A stretch of 64,000 nt of DNA from Streptomyces griseosporeus (GCF_014656055.1 NZ_BNBR01000001.1:992001-1056000); one strand, 5' to 3'. Shown: positions 8,024 to 20,741, numbered from the stretch's first letter. A program made the numbers and translations. The notes: generated by a model from the sequence alone, not told the origin.

Positions 8024-9118
8024 GTGACCCGCGCGCTGACCCTGGACGACTGGATCCTGGCCGGGATCGCCCTGGCGGCGGGCCTGTTCGCGGCGTTCCT
8101 GTCGCGGGCGGTGCTGCGCTGGCTGGCCAAGCACGCCAAGCGCACCCGGTGGAGCGGCGACGACGTCATCGTGGACGCGCTGCGGAGCGTGGTGCCGTGG
8201 GCGGCGATCGCGGGCGGTGCCGCGGCCGCGGCGGCGGTGCTGCCGCTGACCCGGACCGTGCAGCGGCACACCAACCAGGCGCTGACGGTGCTGCTGATCG
8301 TCGTGGTGACGTTCTCGGCGGCCCGGGTGATCGCGGGGCTGGTGCGCAGTGTCACCCAGTCCCGCTCGGGTGTCGCCGGTTCGGCCACCATCTTCGTCAA
8401 CATCACCCGGGTGCTGGTGCTGGCGATCGGCTTCCTGGTGGTGCTGCAGACGCTGGGCATCTCCATAGCGCCGCTGCTCACCGCCCTGGGCGTGGGCGGT
8501 CTGGCGGTCGCGCTGGCGCTGCAGGACACGCTCGCGAACCTGTTCGCCGGCGTCCACATCCTCGCCTCGAAGACGGTCCAGCCGGGTGACTACATCCGGC
8601 TGAGCAGCGGCGAGGAGGGCTACGTCGAGGACATCAACTGGCGGCAGACCACGGTGCGGGCGCTGTCGAACAACCTGATCGTCATCCCGAACGGGCAGCT
8701 GGCCAAGGCGAACATGACCAACTTCATGCGCCCGGAGCAGCAGTTGACCATCCTCGTGCAGGTGGGGGTGGCCTACGACAGCGACCTGGAGCACGTGGAG
8801 CGCGTGACCACGGAGGTCGTCGCCGAGGTGATGACCGAGATCACCGGCGCGGTGCCGGACCACGAGCCGGCGGTGCGCTTCCACACGTTCGGCGACACGC
8901 GGATCGGGTTCACGGTGATCCTCGGGGTCGGCGAGTTCAGCGACCAGTACCGGATCAAGCACGAGTTCATCAAGCGGCTGCACCGCCGTTTCCGGCAGGA
9001 GGGCATCCGCATCCCGGCGCCCGCCCGGGACGTCACGCTGCGGCAGGGCGGCCTGTCCATCCCGCAGCAGCGCGCCGCCGGGGAGGCGGGCGACGTCTCC
9101 GCCGCCCGCCTCGACTGA
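8024..9118 (+). CDS. MscS-family mechanosensitive channel
   Basis: A 364-residue membrane protein with hydrophobic helices near residues 8-28, 65-85, 90-112 and 127-150, then the MscS pore helix (LLTALGVGGLAVALALQDTL) with its Gly/Ala packing. The beta domain follows (VQPGDYIRLSSGEEGYVEDI, TTVRALSNNLIVIPNGQLA), then a C-terminal alpha/beta cage. It acts as a plasma-membrane tension valve against hypo-osmotic shock. The GTG start at 8024 has GGAGG 6 nt upstream. The gene is convergent with the M1 peptidase gene, 3 nt apart. Confidence 0.92.
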   Translation: MTRALTLDDWILAGIALAAGLFAAFLSRAVLRWLAKHAKRTRWSGDDVIVDALRSVVPWAAIAGGAAAAAAVLPLTRTVQRHTNQALTVLLIVVVTFSAARVIAGLVRSVTQSRSGVAGSATIFVNITRVLVLAIGFLVVLQTLGISIAPLLTALGVGGLAVALALQDTLANLFAGVHILASKTVQPGDYIRLSSGEEGYVEDINWRQTTVRALSNNLIVIPNGQLAKANMTNFMRPEQQLTILVQVGVAYDSDLEHVERVTTEVVAEVMTEITGAVPDHEPAVRFHTFGDTRIGFTVILGVGEFSDQYRIKHEFIKRLHRRFRQEGIRIPAPARDVTLRQGGLSIPQQRAAGEAGDVSAARLD

Positions 9119-9121
9119 CCG

Positions 9122-13109
<3,988 letters not shown>

Positions 13110-13181
13110 CCCCGGAAGGCCCCCACCGGTAGCCCCGCCTGAATACACCCACACAGGCAGGGCCCCACCGAAAGGCCTCTT

Positions 13182-13218
13182 CTCCGCCCCGGCCGCGCAC
13201 CGCCCGGCCGGGGCGGAG
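13182..13218 (+). terminator. Terminator after icd
   Basis: CTCCGCCCCGGCCG (13182-13195) and CGGCCGGGGCGGAG (13205-13218) form a perfect 14-bp stem with a 9-nt loop, 72 nt past the icd stop. Confidence 0.75.
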
Positions 13219-13328
13219 CCGTCTCCGCGCGAGGGCGGACCGTCACCTCTCCCGGGTGGCTGCCGGCTCCTCCCCGTGCTCATCCACCACGCCCTGACAA
13301 CGCCGCCTCGACACCCCGGAGCCGCCCC

Positions 13329-14126
13329 GTGCCGACCGCCGCCCCCTCCGCCGCGCTGCTGCCCGGCGCCGCCGACTCCCCGGTGCTGCTCCATGTCCCG
13401 CACTCCGCGCGGGAGATACCGGCCGAGGTACGCGCGGACATCGTGCTCGACGACGCCGCGCTGGAGCGGGAGCTGGACCACATCACCGACGCCCACACCG
13501 CCGGGATCGCCGCGCGGGCCGCCGGCGCGGCCGGCCGGACGCCGTGGCGGTTCGTCAACCGGCTCTCCCGGCTGGTCGTCGACCCGGAGCGGTTCCCGGA
13601 CGAGCGGGAGGAGATGGCTGCCGCCGGCATGGGAGCCGTGTACACACGGACCACGCACCGCGAGGCGCTGCGGCCGGCGGGCTTCGACCCGGAGCCGCTG
13701 CTGGCCCGCTACTTCCGGCCGTACGCGCGGGCGATGACCGAGGCGGTCGCGGAGCGGCTGGCGGCCACCGGCCGGGCCGTCATCATCGACGTGCACTCCT
13801 ATCCGGCCCGCGCGCTGCCCTACGAGCTGCACGGCACGGGCCCGCGCCCGCCCGTGTGCCTGGGCACGGACCCCTTCCACACCCCGCCCGGGCTGCTCGC
13901 CGCGGCGCGGGAGGCGTTCGCCGACTGCGGGGAGACCGGCCTGGACAGCCCGTTCGCCGGCACCTACGTACCGCTCGACTTCTACGGCACCGACCCGCGG
14001 GTGACCGCCCTGATGGTGGAGATCCGCCGGGACACCTACATGACCGAGCCGGGCGGCCCGGCCGGCCCCGGCCTGGACCGGCTCGCCGCGGCCCTGACGC
14101 GGCTGGTGGACGCCGTACCGCTGTGA
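13329..14126 (+). CDS. N-formylglutamate amidohydrolase-family protein
   Basis: A 265-residue protein of the FGase family. LLHVPHSAREIP near residue 22, RFVNRLSRLVVDPERF near 75 and VIIDVHSYP near 155 are the conserved metal and substrate regions. Members release glutamate from N-formylglutamate at the end of histidine degradation, but many act on other N-acyl amino acids. No hut genes adjoin it. The GTG start has GGAG 7-8 nt upstream. A P450 gene follows 72 nt downstream in the same direction. Confidence 0.8.
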   Translation: MPTAAPSAALLPGAADSPVLLHVPHSAREIPAEVRADIVLDDAALERELDHITDAHTAGIAARAAGAAGRTPWRFVNRLSRLVVDPERFPDEREEMAAAGMGAVYTRTTHREALRPAGFDPEPLLARYFRPYARAMTEAVAERLAATGRAVIIDVHSYPARALPYELHGTGPRPPVCLGTDPFHTPPGLLAAAREAFADCGETGLDSPFAGTYVPLDFYGTDPRVTALMVEIRRDTYMTEPGGPAGPGLDRLAAALTRLVDAVPL

Positions 14127-14198
14127 CCCGGGGCCACGGCCCCTCCCCTGGAGCACTCCCGCGCGACAGCCGGGGCCGGGGCCGGTGAGGGTGGGGGC

Positions 14199-15416
14199 AT
14201 GACCGAGGAGACCACCACCACGTTCACCGGCCAGGCGCCGCCGCCCGTGCGCGACTGGCCCGTCCCCGACCTGGACGGGACGGTGTTCGACCCGGTCCTC
14301 GCCGAGCTGATGCGTGAGGGGCCGCTGACGCGGATCCGGCTGCCGTACGGCGAGGGGTGGGCGTGGCTGGCCACCCGGCACGAGGACGTCCGCCTGATCA
14401 CCAACGACCCGAGGTTCGGCCGGGCCGGGGTGACGACACGTCAGGTGACGCGGACGGCACCGCACTTCGAGCCCCGGCGCGGTTCGCTCGCCTGGGCCGA
14501 CCCGCCCGACCACGACCGGCTGCGCAAGCCGGTCGCGGGCGCGTTCACGGTCGCCGCGATGAAACGGATGCGGCCCCGGGCCCGGCGGATGCTCGACGCG
14601 CTCGTCGACGGTGTCGTCGCGGACGGGCCGCCCGCCGATCTCGTCGAGCGGGTCCTTGAGCCGTTCCCGGTCGCCGTGGTCAGCGAGGTCATGGGGGTGC
14701 CGGCCGCCGACCGGGAGCAGGTGCACGCCTGGACCCGGCAGATCCTCTCCACCTCCGGCGGCGCCGAGGCCGCCGAGCGGGGCCTGGACGGCTGGATCAG
14801 GGACACCGTGCGCGCCCGCGCGGCCGGTACCGGCGACGACGTGTATTCCCTGCTGGGTGCAGCCGTGGCCCGCGGCGAGATCGGCGAGGAGGAGGCGGTC
14901 GGCCTCGCGGGCCCACTGCAGACCGGCGGCGAGGCCGTCACCCACATCTGCGGGCAGCTGCTGTACCTGCTCCTCACCCGGCCCGAGCTGATGGAGCGGG
15001 CCCTGGACGCCGAGCGGCGCGTGCCGCTCCTGGACGAGCTGCTGCGCCACATCCCGCACCGCAGCGGCGTCGGCCCCGCCCGTATCGCCCTGGAGGACGT
15101 CGACCTGCACGGCGTCCGCATCGCCGAGGGCGAGCCGGTGTACGTCTCCTACCTGGCCGCCAACCGCGACCCGGACGTCTTCCCGGACCCGGACCGCATC
15201 GACCCCGACCGTGAGCCGAACCCGCATCTGGCGTTCGGCAACGGGCCGCACTTCTGCACCGGCGCGGTGCTGGCCCGGCTCCAGACGGAGCTGCTCGTCG
15301 ACACGCTGCTGCGGCGGCTGGCGGGCCTGCGCCTCGCGGTCCCCGCCGAGGAAGTCCGCTGGCGGCGCAGGACGATGATCCGGGGGCCGCAGGCCCTGCC
15401 GTGCCGGTGGGACTGA
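14199..15416 (+). CDS. Cytochrome P450 with atypical I-helix
   Basis: A 405-residue soluble bacterial P450. The heme-binding loop FGNGPHFCTG carries Cys353 and the K-helix ExxR is E280-R283. In the I-helix the usual AGxETT reads TGGEAV (242-247): the acidic residue is present, but the conserved Thr that helps deliver protons to bound dioxygen is Ala246, as in EryF-like P450s. Substrate unknown; such enzymes often belong to secondary metabolism. No ferredoxin gene is next to it. It is convergent with the ECF-sigma operon. Confidence 0.9.
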   Translation: MTEETTTTFTGQAPPPVRDWPVPDLDGTVFDPVLAELMREGPLTRIRLPYGEGWAWLATRHEDVRLITNDPRFGRAGVTTRQVTRTAPHFEPRRGSLAWADPPDHDRLRKPVAGAFTVAAMKRMRPRARRMLDALVDGVVADGPPADLVERVLEPFPVAVVSEVMGVPAADREQVHAWTRQILSTSGGAEAAERGLDGWIRDTVRARAAGTGDDVYSLLGAAVARGEIGEEEAVGLAGPLQTGGEAVTHICGQLLYLLLTRPELMERALDAERRVPLLDELLRHIPHRSGVGPARIALEDVDLHGVRIAEGEPVYVSYLAANRDPDVFPDPDRIDPDREPNPHLAFGNGPHFCTGAVLARLQTELLVDTLLRRLAGLRLAVPAEEVRWRRRTMIRGPQALPCRWD

Positions 15417-15435
15417 GCGTCAGCCGGGGTTCCGG

Positions 15436-15927
15436 TCAGGCCCGCAGCCACTCCGTGACGACCACCTCGCCGCCGGTGCGCAGCCGCAGCGCGAATGGGC
15501 CGGCGGGCGGCGCGTCGGAGGTGAAGCGGCCCAGCGCGTCCGCGGTGAGGGACGCCCCGGCCTGCGGGCCGCTGAGCACCTCGATCCGGGCCTGCCGCGG
15601 CGGCAGCAGCTGCCCGAGCAGTCCCTCCTCGGTCACCTCCACGTCGACGGTCAGCTCCCCCGCGCGGAAGGTCAGCATCCGTGGCACGTCGACGGCTCCC
15701 CTGACCGGGAGGGCGTCGACGAGGGAGTCGAAGGCCAGCTCGGCGATCCGTGCGTCGAGGTCGTGCAACGCGTAAGCCTCGACGGCGAGTTCGCGCAGTT
15801 CGGCCGGGACCGGGTCCAGAACCGCGGCCGCCCCGCGCAACTCCTCCTCCACCCGGTCGCAGTCGGGGGCGTCGTCGCCCGCGCTGCCCTCCCACGGCTC
15901 GTCGTGGTCGTCGTGTTCGTCGGTCAT
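15436..15927 (-). CDS. Small protein co-operonic with the ECF sigma factor (possible sigma partner)
   Basis: A 163-residue protein. Residues 1-25 are acidic and His/Asp-rich, probably disordered; about 30-75 are helical (VPAELRELAVEAYALHDLDA); about 80-163 are beta-rich and end in a pattern (SLTADALGRFTSDAPPAGPF) like carboxypeptidase-regulatory or transthyretin-type Ig folds. It lacks a membrane helix and the zinc motif of ZAS anti-sigma factors. It lies 5 nt after the sigma gene, so the two are coupled. Position suggests a cytoplasmic sigma regulator or a target of the neighbouring proteases. This is inference; no family is firmly recognised. Confidence 0.6.
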   Translation of the reverse strand: MTDEHDDHDEPWEGSAGDDAPDCDRVEEELRGAAAVLDPVPAELRELAVEAYALHDLDARIAELAFDSLVDALPVRGAVDVPRMLTFRAGELTVDVEVTEEGLLGQLLPPRQARIEVLSGPQAGASLTADALGRFTSDAPPAGPFALRLRTGGEVVVTEWLRA

Positions 15928-15932
15928 GCCGT

Positions 15933-16508
15933 TCACAGTGCTCCCCGTTTGTCGAGTCGGGCCCGCAGCCGGCGCAGGCAGCGCTGGCGCAGCGGGCCGA
16001 TGCTGCCGACGGCGATGCCGAGGGCCGCGGACACCTCCTGGTAGCTGGGCGGCGGCGAGGCGATCAGGACCCGCAGCAACTGGCGGCAGCGGTCCCCGAG
16101 TTCCTCGAACTCCTGCCACAGCCGCCGGACGCGTTCGCTCTCCGCCGCCGCCTCCTCCGCGTCCAGCAGCGACTGCTCCGGGGTGCCGTCCTCGCTCACC
16201 CGGTCCAGCAGCTGAGGATCGTCGGTCAGGGTCAGCCGCCGCAGGCTCTTGATCACTTTCAGGGACTCGTGCCGCGCGGTGGTGGCCAGCCACGAGCCCG
16301 CCTTCTGCGGTTCCTGGATGCGCCCCAGGTGCTGGGCGAAGCGGAACCACACGGTCTGGTACACCTCGTGGGCGTCGGCGTCGGAGAGCCGGTGGGCCCG
16401 CACCACGGACCACACCAGCGGACTCAGCCCCTCCACCAGTGCCTTCCAGGCCGCCCCGTCGCCGTCGACGGCGGACTGGACGAGCGCGCCGACATCTGCA
16501 CGGTCCAC
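15933..16508 (-). CDS. ECF-type RNA polymerase sigma factor
   Basis: A 191-residue sigma factor with region 2 at about residues 25-90 (LVWSVVRAHRLSDADAHEVY, WFRFAQHLGRI, WLATTARHESL) and region 4 at about 135-185 (QLLRVLIASPPPSYQEVSAA, then the recognition helix VGSIGPLRQRCLRRL). It directs RNA polymerase to its own promoters. The GTG start at 16508 is chosen because region 2 follows at the normal distance; the GAGG upstream is 13 nt away and weak. It lies 62 nt downstream of the subtilase gene and 5 nt upstream of the small partner gene in one minus-strand operon. Confidence 0.88.
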   Translation of the reverse strand: MDRADVGALVQSAVDGDGAAWKALVEGLSPLVWSVVRAHRLSDADAHEVYQTVWFRFAQHLGRIQEPQKAGSWLATTARHESLKVIKSLRRLTLTDDPQLLDRVSEDGTPEQSLLDAEEAAAESERVRRLWQEFEELGDRCRQLLRVLIASPPPSYQEVSAALGIAVGSIGPLRQRCLRRLRARLDKRGAL

Positions 16509-16570
16509 GGCTGTCCCACCCCTCGTGTACGACCTGTCATCGTACGCCGTGGAGCAGGGCGCCCCGCCCG

Positions 16571-18001
16571 TCACGCGGAGCCGGCCGGGGCGGTGACGGG
16601 CACCGGACGCCAGGTGGGCGGCCGCAGCGCCGGCACCCGCGCCCCCCGCACCTCGGCGGAGTCGGTGGTGGCGGCGAGGAGTTGCCGCCGGGCCGCCCGG
16701 GGGTCGGTCTCCTTGTGGGCACTCATGTGGGCGGCGATCAGGCCGGCGACGACGGGCGTGGCGAAGGAGGTGCCGCTCCACTGGGCGAACCCCTCGAACA
16801 TCACCTGGTCCGGCTTGCCCGTCGGTCCGTCCTCGCTGAGCAGACCGGTGTGGCGCGGGGAGCAGCAGGTGCAGGAGTAGGCGAAGCCGTACCGGCAGGC
16901 GTCGTAGGTGGAGTGCTGGTAGACGTACGGCACGGGCGTCTCGAAGCCGGTGAGGGCGCTGGTGAGGCGCTCGCCGGGGGCCCAGGCCTTCACCCAGGGG
17001 CCGTGGTTGGAGAAGCAGGCGCCCGCCTCGCCGTCGCCGCGCAGCGCGCCGACGGACAGCACCGAGTCCTCGAAGCCGGGCAGGTCGGCGTAGGCGGCGG
17101 GCCAGAAGGGGTTGGCGCTGCCGTTGTTGCCGGCGGCGGCGACGAGCAGGGTGCGCTGCTCGCGCAGTGCCCGCATGAACGCGTCGATGCCGAGGAGGCC
17201 GTCGGTGCGGCCGTTGGAGGTGCCGGCGGACAGGCTGATGATGTCGGGCCAGCCGGCGTCGTCGACCGCGTCGAACAGCGCCTCGCCGAAGTCTGATTCG
17301 AGGATCGCGCCGGCGTCGTTGAGGGTGTTGCGGACGGTGATGGCGGTGTGCGGGGCGACGGCCGCGACGAGCCCGGCGATGAACGTGCCGTGTCCGACGT
17401 ACTGGTGGAGGACGCCGTTCTCGTCGGTCTCCGCGAGCTGCGGGTCGCCCTGGGTGCGGGCGAGCGGCGGGTAGGCGCGGTAGTCGTGGACGAGCCCGTT
17501 GTCGATGACGAGCACGCCCGGGGCGGTCTCCGGGTCGTACGGCGCCTCGGCCACCGCCGGGTTGGCGCCCGAGGCGAGCGGCGCGGGCACGGGTTCGTCG
17601 CCGGGGCAGGCGTTGACCGCGATGTGCACGACGTGGTTGCGGCTGACCAGGCGCCGCCCGGTGCGCCCCTCCGCCTCGCGCAGCGCGTGCAGCGCCCCGG
17701 CGACGGCGTGGTCGGCGCGGTGGTCGCCGTGACCGGGGTCGCCGACCTGGATGCGGGTGATGCCGGAGCGGTTGGTCCGCGGGCCCGCGCGCCGCACATG
17801 GTCGGCGACGAGTCCGTCGGTGGCGTCGAAGTGGCCGCGCACGGTGTCCTCGACGAGGCGGGCCTCCTCCCCGTCCCGGGCGAGGACGACGCCCTTCTCG
17901 TAGATGAACTCGGCGGAGTCGTCCGGTCCCATCGCCAGGGGGACGCCGGGCAGCGCCCGCTGGATCTTGCCGAACTGCTCGTGGAATCGCTGGGGTGCCA
18001 T
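16571..18001 (-). CDS. Cytoplasmic S8 (subtilisin-like) serine peptidase with Cys-rich insert
   Basis: A 476-residue subtilase with the full triad: Asp167 (VLVIDNGL), His204 (GHGTFIAG) and Ser412 (SGTSFATP), plus the oxyanion Asn region AAGNNG near 290. There is no signal peptide or propeptide-like export signal, so it should act inside the cell. An insertion between His and Ser carries C369-x7-C377-x-C379-C380 and may bind metal. The N-terminal 150 residues are family-specific. ATG 18001 has GGAGGA 7 nt upstream; an earlier ATG at 18016 lacks this. It faces the CHAT protein gene across 111 nt and leads the sigma-factor operon. Confidence 0.9.
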   Translation of the reverse strand: MAPQRFHEQFGKIQRALPGVPLAMGPDDSAEFIYEKGVVLARDGEEARLVEDTVRGHFDATDGLVADHVRRAGPRTNRSGITRIQVGDPGHGDHRADHAVAGALHALREAEGRTGRRLVSRNHVVHIAVNACPGDEPVPAPLASGANPAVAEAPYDPETAPGVLVIDNGLVHDYRAYPPLARTQGDPQLAETDENGVLHQYVGHGTFIAGLVAAVAPHTAITVRNTLNDAGAILESDFGEALFDAVDDAGWPDIISLSAGTSNGRTDGLLGIDAFMRALREQRTLLVAAAGNNGSANPFWPAAYADLPGFEDSVLSVGALRGDGEAGACFSNHGPWVKAWAPGERLTSALTGFETPVPYVYQHSTYDACRYGFAYSCTCCSPRHTGLLSEDGPTGKPDQVMFEGFAQWSGTSFATPVVAGLIAAHMSAHKETDPRAARRQLLAATTDSAEVRGARVPALRPPTWRPVPVTAPAGSA

Positions 18002-18112
18002 GGCGTGTCCTCCCACAGAGGCGGTGGTCGTCAGTCAGAGCCGCGGTGCGGCTGTTTGATACAAGAGCCCGCCCGGTGTGACGCGGTTGCACGGGCCACT
18101 ACCATCCGTGGG

Positions 18113-20716
18113 GTGAGAGCGGGCAACGACGCGGTTCTCGAACTGCTGCCGATGGTGTTCGCCGCCCCGGGCGACGCGCTGGCGCGGGCGGAGGCGCTGC
18201 TCGCCGCCGGTCCGCCGCCGCTGCACGCCTCCGTCGCCCATCAGGTGATCGGCATCTGGCAGCGGGACTGGGGCGATCTGCGGATCGCCCTGCACCATCT
18301 GCGGCGGGCCCGGGACCTCGCCGCGCGTGCCGACTCCGCCGAGCGGGAGGGCGATGTGCTCGGCACGCTCGGCGTGGCACTGGTGCACGCCGGGCGCACC
18401 CGGCAGGGCCTGGCCGCGTTCGAGCGGGGCGTGGTCCGTACGACGGGTCACACCCGGGCGCGGGTGCTGTTCCGGCGGGCGTACGCCTGGTGGGTGCTGG
18501 GGCATCACCGGGAGGCACTGGAGGACGTACGCCGGGCGATCCCGGTGCTGCGGCAGGAGAACGACGTCATCTGGACGGCGCGGGCGCTGACCCTGCGCGC
18601 CACCGTGCATCTGGCGCTGGGCGCGGTGGACCGGGCCGACGCCGACTTCACGGCGGCGGAGGCGCTGTGGGACACCACGGGCCAGGAGCACGACAAGGCC
18701 GACGCGGTGGAGAGCCGGGGGCTGGCCGCGTTCCGCTCCGGTGACATCCCGGCGGCGCTGCGGCTGCTCGCCGAGGCGGAGCAGCGCTACGCGCGGCTGG
18801 GGACGCCGACCTTCATGCTGGACATCCGGCGCTGCGAGGTGCTGATGGCGGCCGGGCTCGCGCCGGAGGCGCTGGCCGAGGCGGACGCGGCGATCGGGGA
18901 GCTGGACGGGATCGGCGGGCAGTCCACCCGCAAGGCGGAGCTGCTGCTGACGGCGGCGCGGGCGGCCCGGCTGGCGGGCGACCCGCACACCGCGACCGCC
19001 CGCGCGGCCGTCGCCGTACGGCTGTTCGCGGCGCAGCGGCGCACCTGGTGGGAGACGCACGCGCGGCTGGTGCTGATCGAGGCGCGGCACGCCGCCGGGC
19101 GCGCCTCGGGGCGGCTGGTCGCGGACGCGGCGGCGGTCGCGGGGAAGCTGGCCGCCTCCGGGGCGCCGGCCGCGCCGGAGGCGTGGCTGCTGGCCGGGCG
19201 GATCGCGCTGGACCTGGGCCGGACGGCGGACGCGGAGCGGCATCTGGCGCGGGCGGCCCGCAGCCGGCGCAGCGGGCCGCCGCTGGCCCGGCTCACCGGG
19301 TGGGCGGCGCAGGCGCTGCGGGCCCGGGCGGCGGGGTCGAGCCGCGGGGTGCTGGAGGCGTGCCGGCGGGGCCTGGACGTCCTCGACGACCACCGGATGA
19401 CGCTGGGCGCCTCCGAGTTGCGGGCGCGGGCCACCGCGCAGGGCGCGGAGCTGGCGGCGCTGGCGCAGCGGGCGAGCCTGGAGCACGGGGGGCCGCGGCG
19501 GCTGCTGGTGTGGAGCGAGCGCTGGCGGGCGACCGCGCTGAGCGCGCCGCCCACCCGGCCGCCGGCCGATCCGGAGCTGCTGGGCGACCTGACCGCCTTC
19601 CGGGAGATCGCGGCGCGTGCGGAGGAGGCGCGGAGCGAAGGCCGTCCGGTGCCGGCGCTGGAGCGCGAACAGCGCCGCCTGGAGCGGGAGATCCGCGCCC
19701 GCACCCTGCACTTGCGGGGCGACGCGCCCGGCGGCGGGGACCGGTTCGACGCGGCCCGGCTGCTGGCCCGGCTCGGGGAGACCCGGCTGGTCGAACTGGC
19801 CGTGGTGGACGGCCGGGTGCACGTCCTGCTGTGCGGGCAGGGGCGGGTACGGCGGTTCACGGCGGGGCTGCTCGCGGAGGCGGAGGCCGAGGCGGAGCAT
19901 GTGCAGGCGGGGCTGCGGCGGCTCGCCCACCCCGGCGCGGAGGCGCGGCTGCCGCTGGTGGAGGCGGCCGGGCGGCGCCTGGAGGAGCTGCTCCTCGGGG
20001 AGGCCGCCGGGCAGCTGGGCAGTGGCGCGCTGGTCGTCGTACCGCCCGGGCGGCTGCACCGGGTGCCGTGGGCGCTGCTGCCGTCGCTGCGGGAGCGGGT
20101 GGTGAGCGTGTCGCCGTCGGCGAGCAGCTGGCTGCGCGCCCGGGAGACCGAGCCGCCGCCGGGCGGCGGGCATGTGCTGGTGCGCGGGCCGGGGCTGGCG
20201 AGCGGCGGCGCGGAGGTGCCCGAACTGGCCGGGCACTACAGCGATCCGACGGTGCTGGACGAGGAGCACGCGCGCGTGCCGCGGGTGCTGCGGGAGCTGG
20301 ACGGGGCGGCGCTCGCGCACATCGCCGCGCACGGCACGTTCCGCAACGACAGCCCGCTGTTCTCCGCGCTGCGGATGTCCGACGGCCCGCTCATCGTGCA
20401 CGACTTCGAGCGCCTCGCGCGCAGCCCGTACCGGCTGATCCTGTCCTGCTGCGACACCGCCCGCTTCGCCTCGGTCGGCGCGGACGAGCTGCTCGGGCTG
20501 GTCACCGCGCTGCTGCCGCTGGGCACGGCGGGCGTGGTGGCGGCGAGCGCGCCGGTGAACGACGCGGCGGTGGTGCCGCTGATGCTCGCCCTGCACAAGG
20601 GCCTGGGCGCCGGGCTGTCCCTGGCCGAGGCGCTGCGCGACGCGCGGACCGCCCTGCCGGACGACGCGGTGCACCGGGCGACGGGCTGGGCGTTCACGGC
20701 GTTCGGCGCGGCGTGA
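18113..20716 (+). CDS. TPR-CHAT caspase-like protein
   Basis: An 867-residue protein. About residues 1-470 are TPR helices (e.g. GHHREALEDVRRAI, GAVDRADADFTAAEALW). A coiled, Arg/Glu-rich stretch at 490-535 links to a C-terminal CHAT domain (about 555-867). The catalytic dyad is His740 (IAAHGTF) and Cys780 (ILSCCDT), so it is predicted active as a caspase-clan cysteine protease. The GTG start at 18113 is chosen because the TPR domain begins directly after it and the upstream frame overlaps the subtilase gene; the RBS is weak. It is divergently transcribed from the subtilase/ECF sigma operon. Confidence 0.88.
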   Translation: MRAGNDAVLELLPMVFAAPGDALARAEALLAAGPPPLHASVAHQVIGIWQRDWGDLRIALHHLRRARDLAARADSAEREGDVLGTLGVALVHAGRTRQGLAAFERGVVRTTGHTRARVLFRRAYAWWVLGHHREALEDVRRAIPVLRQENDVIWTARALTLRATVHLALGAVDRADADFTAAEALWDTTGQEHDKADAVESRGLAAFRSGDIPAALRLLAEAEQRYARLGTPTFMLDIRRCEVLMAAGLAPEALAEADAAIGELDGIGGQSTRKAELLLTAARAARLAGDPHTATARAAVAVRLFAAQRRTWWETHARLVLIEARHAAGRASGRLVADAAAVAGKLAASGAPAAPEAWLLAGRIALDLGRTADAERHLARAARSRRSGPPLARLTGWAAQALRARAAGSSRGVLEACRRGLDVLDDHRMTLGASELRARATAQGAELAALAQRASLEHGGPRRLLVWSERWRATALSAPPTRPPADPELLGDLTAFREIAARAEEARSEGRPVPALEREQRRLEREIRARTLHLRGDAPGGGDRFDAARLLARLGETRLVELAVVDGRVHVLLCGQGRVRRFTAGLLAEAEAEAEHVQAGLRRLAHPGAEARLPLVEAAGRRLEELLLGEAAGQLGSGALVVVPPGRLHRVPWALLPSLRERVVSVSPSASSWLRARETEPPPGGGHVLVRGPGLASGGAEVPELAGHYSDPTVLDEEHARVPRVLRELDGAALAHIAAHGTFRNDSPLFSALRMSDGPLIVHDFERLARSPYRLILSCCDTARFASVGADELLGLVTALLPLGTAGVVAASAPVNDAAVVPLMLALHKGLGAGLSLAEALRDARTALPDDAVHRATGWAFTAFGAA

Positions 20717-20739
20717 GGCATTTCGGCGCGGCGTGAGGC
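20702..20739 (+). repeat. Tandem duplication spanning the CHAT stop codon
   Basis: TTCGGCGCGGCGTGAGGC occurs at 20702-20719 and again at 20722-20739 (period 20). The TGA stop of the CHAT gene lies in the first copy. It looks like a recent slippage duplication in the short gap before the convergent LuxR gene. Confidence 0.85.
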
Positions 20740-20741
20740 TT

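Noticed and set aside
14127..14198. Possible minimal biarylitide-type peptide gene upstream of the P450
   Set aside because: No short ATG frame of the MRYYH type is present in the gap or its flanks on the plus strand.
18002..18112. A confident shared promoter for the CHAT/subtilase divergon
   Set aside because: Only isolated TTGCAC-like and TAC-like hexamers are visible, with unsuitable spacing; an ECF-type promoter is possible but I could not assign it.
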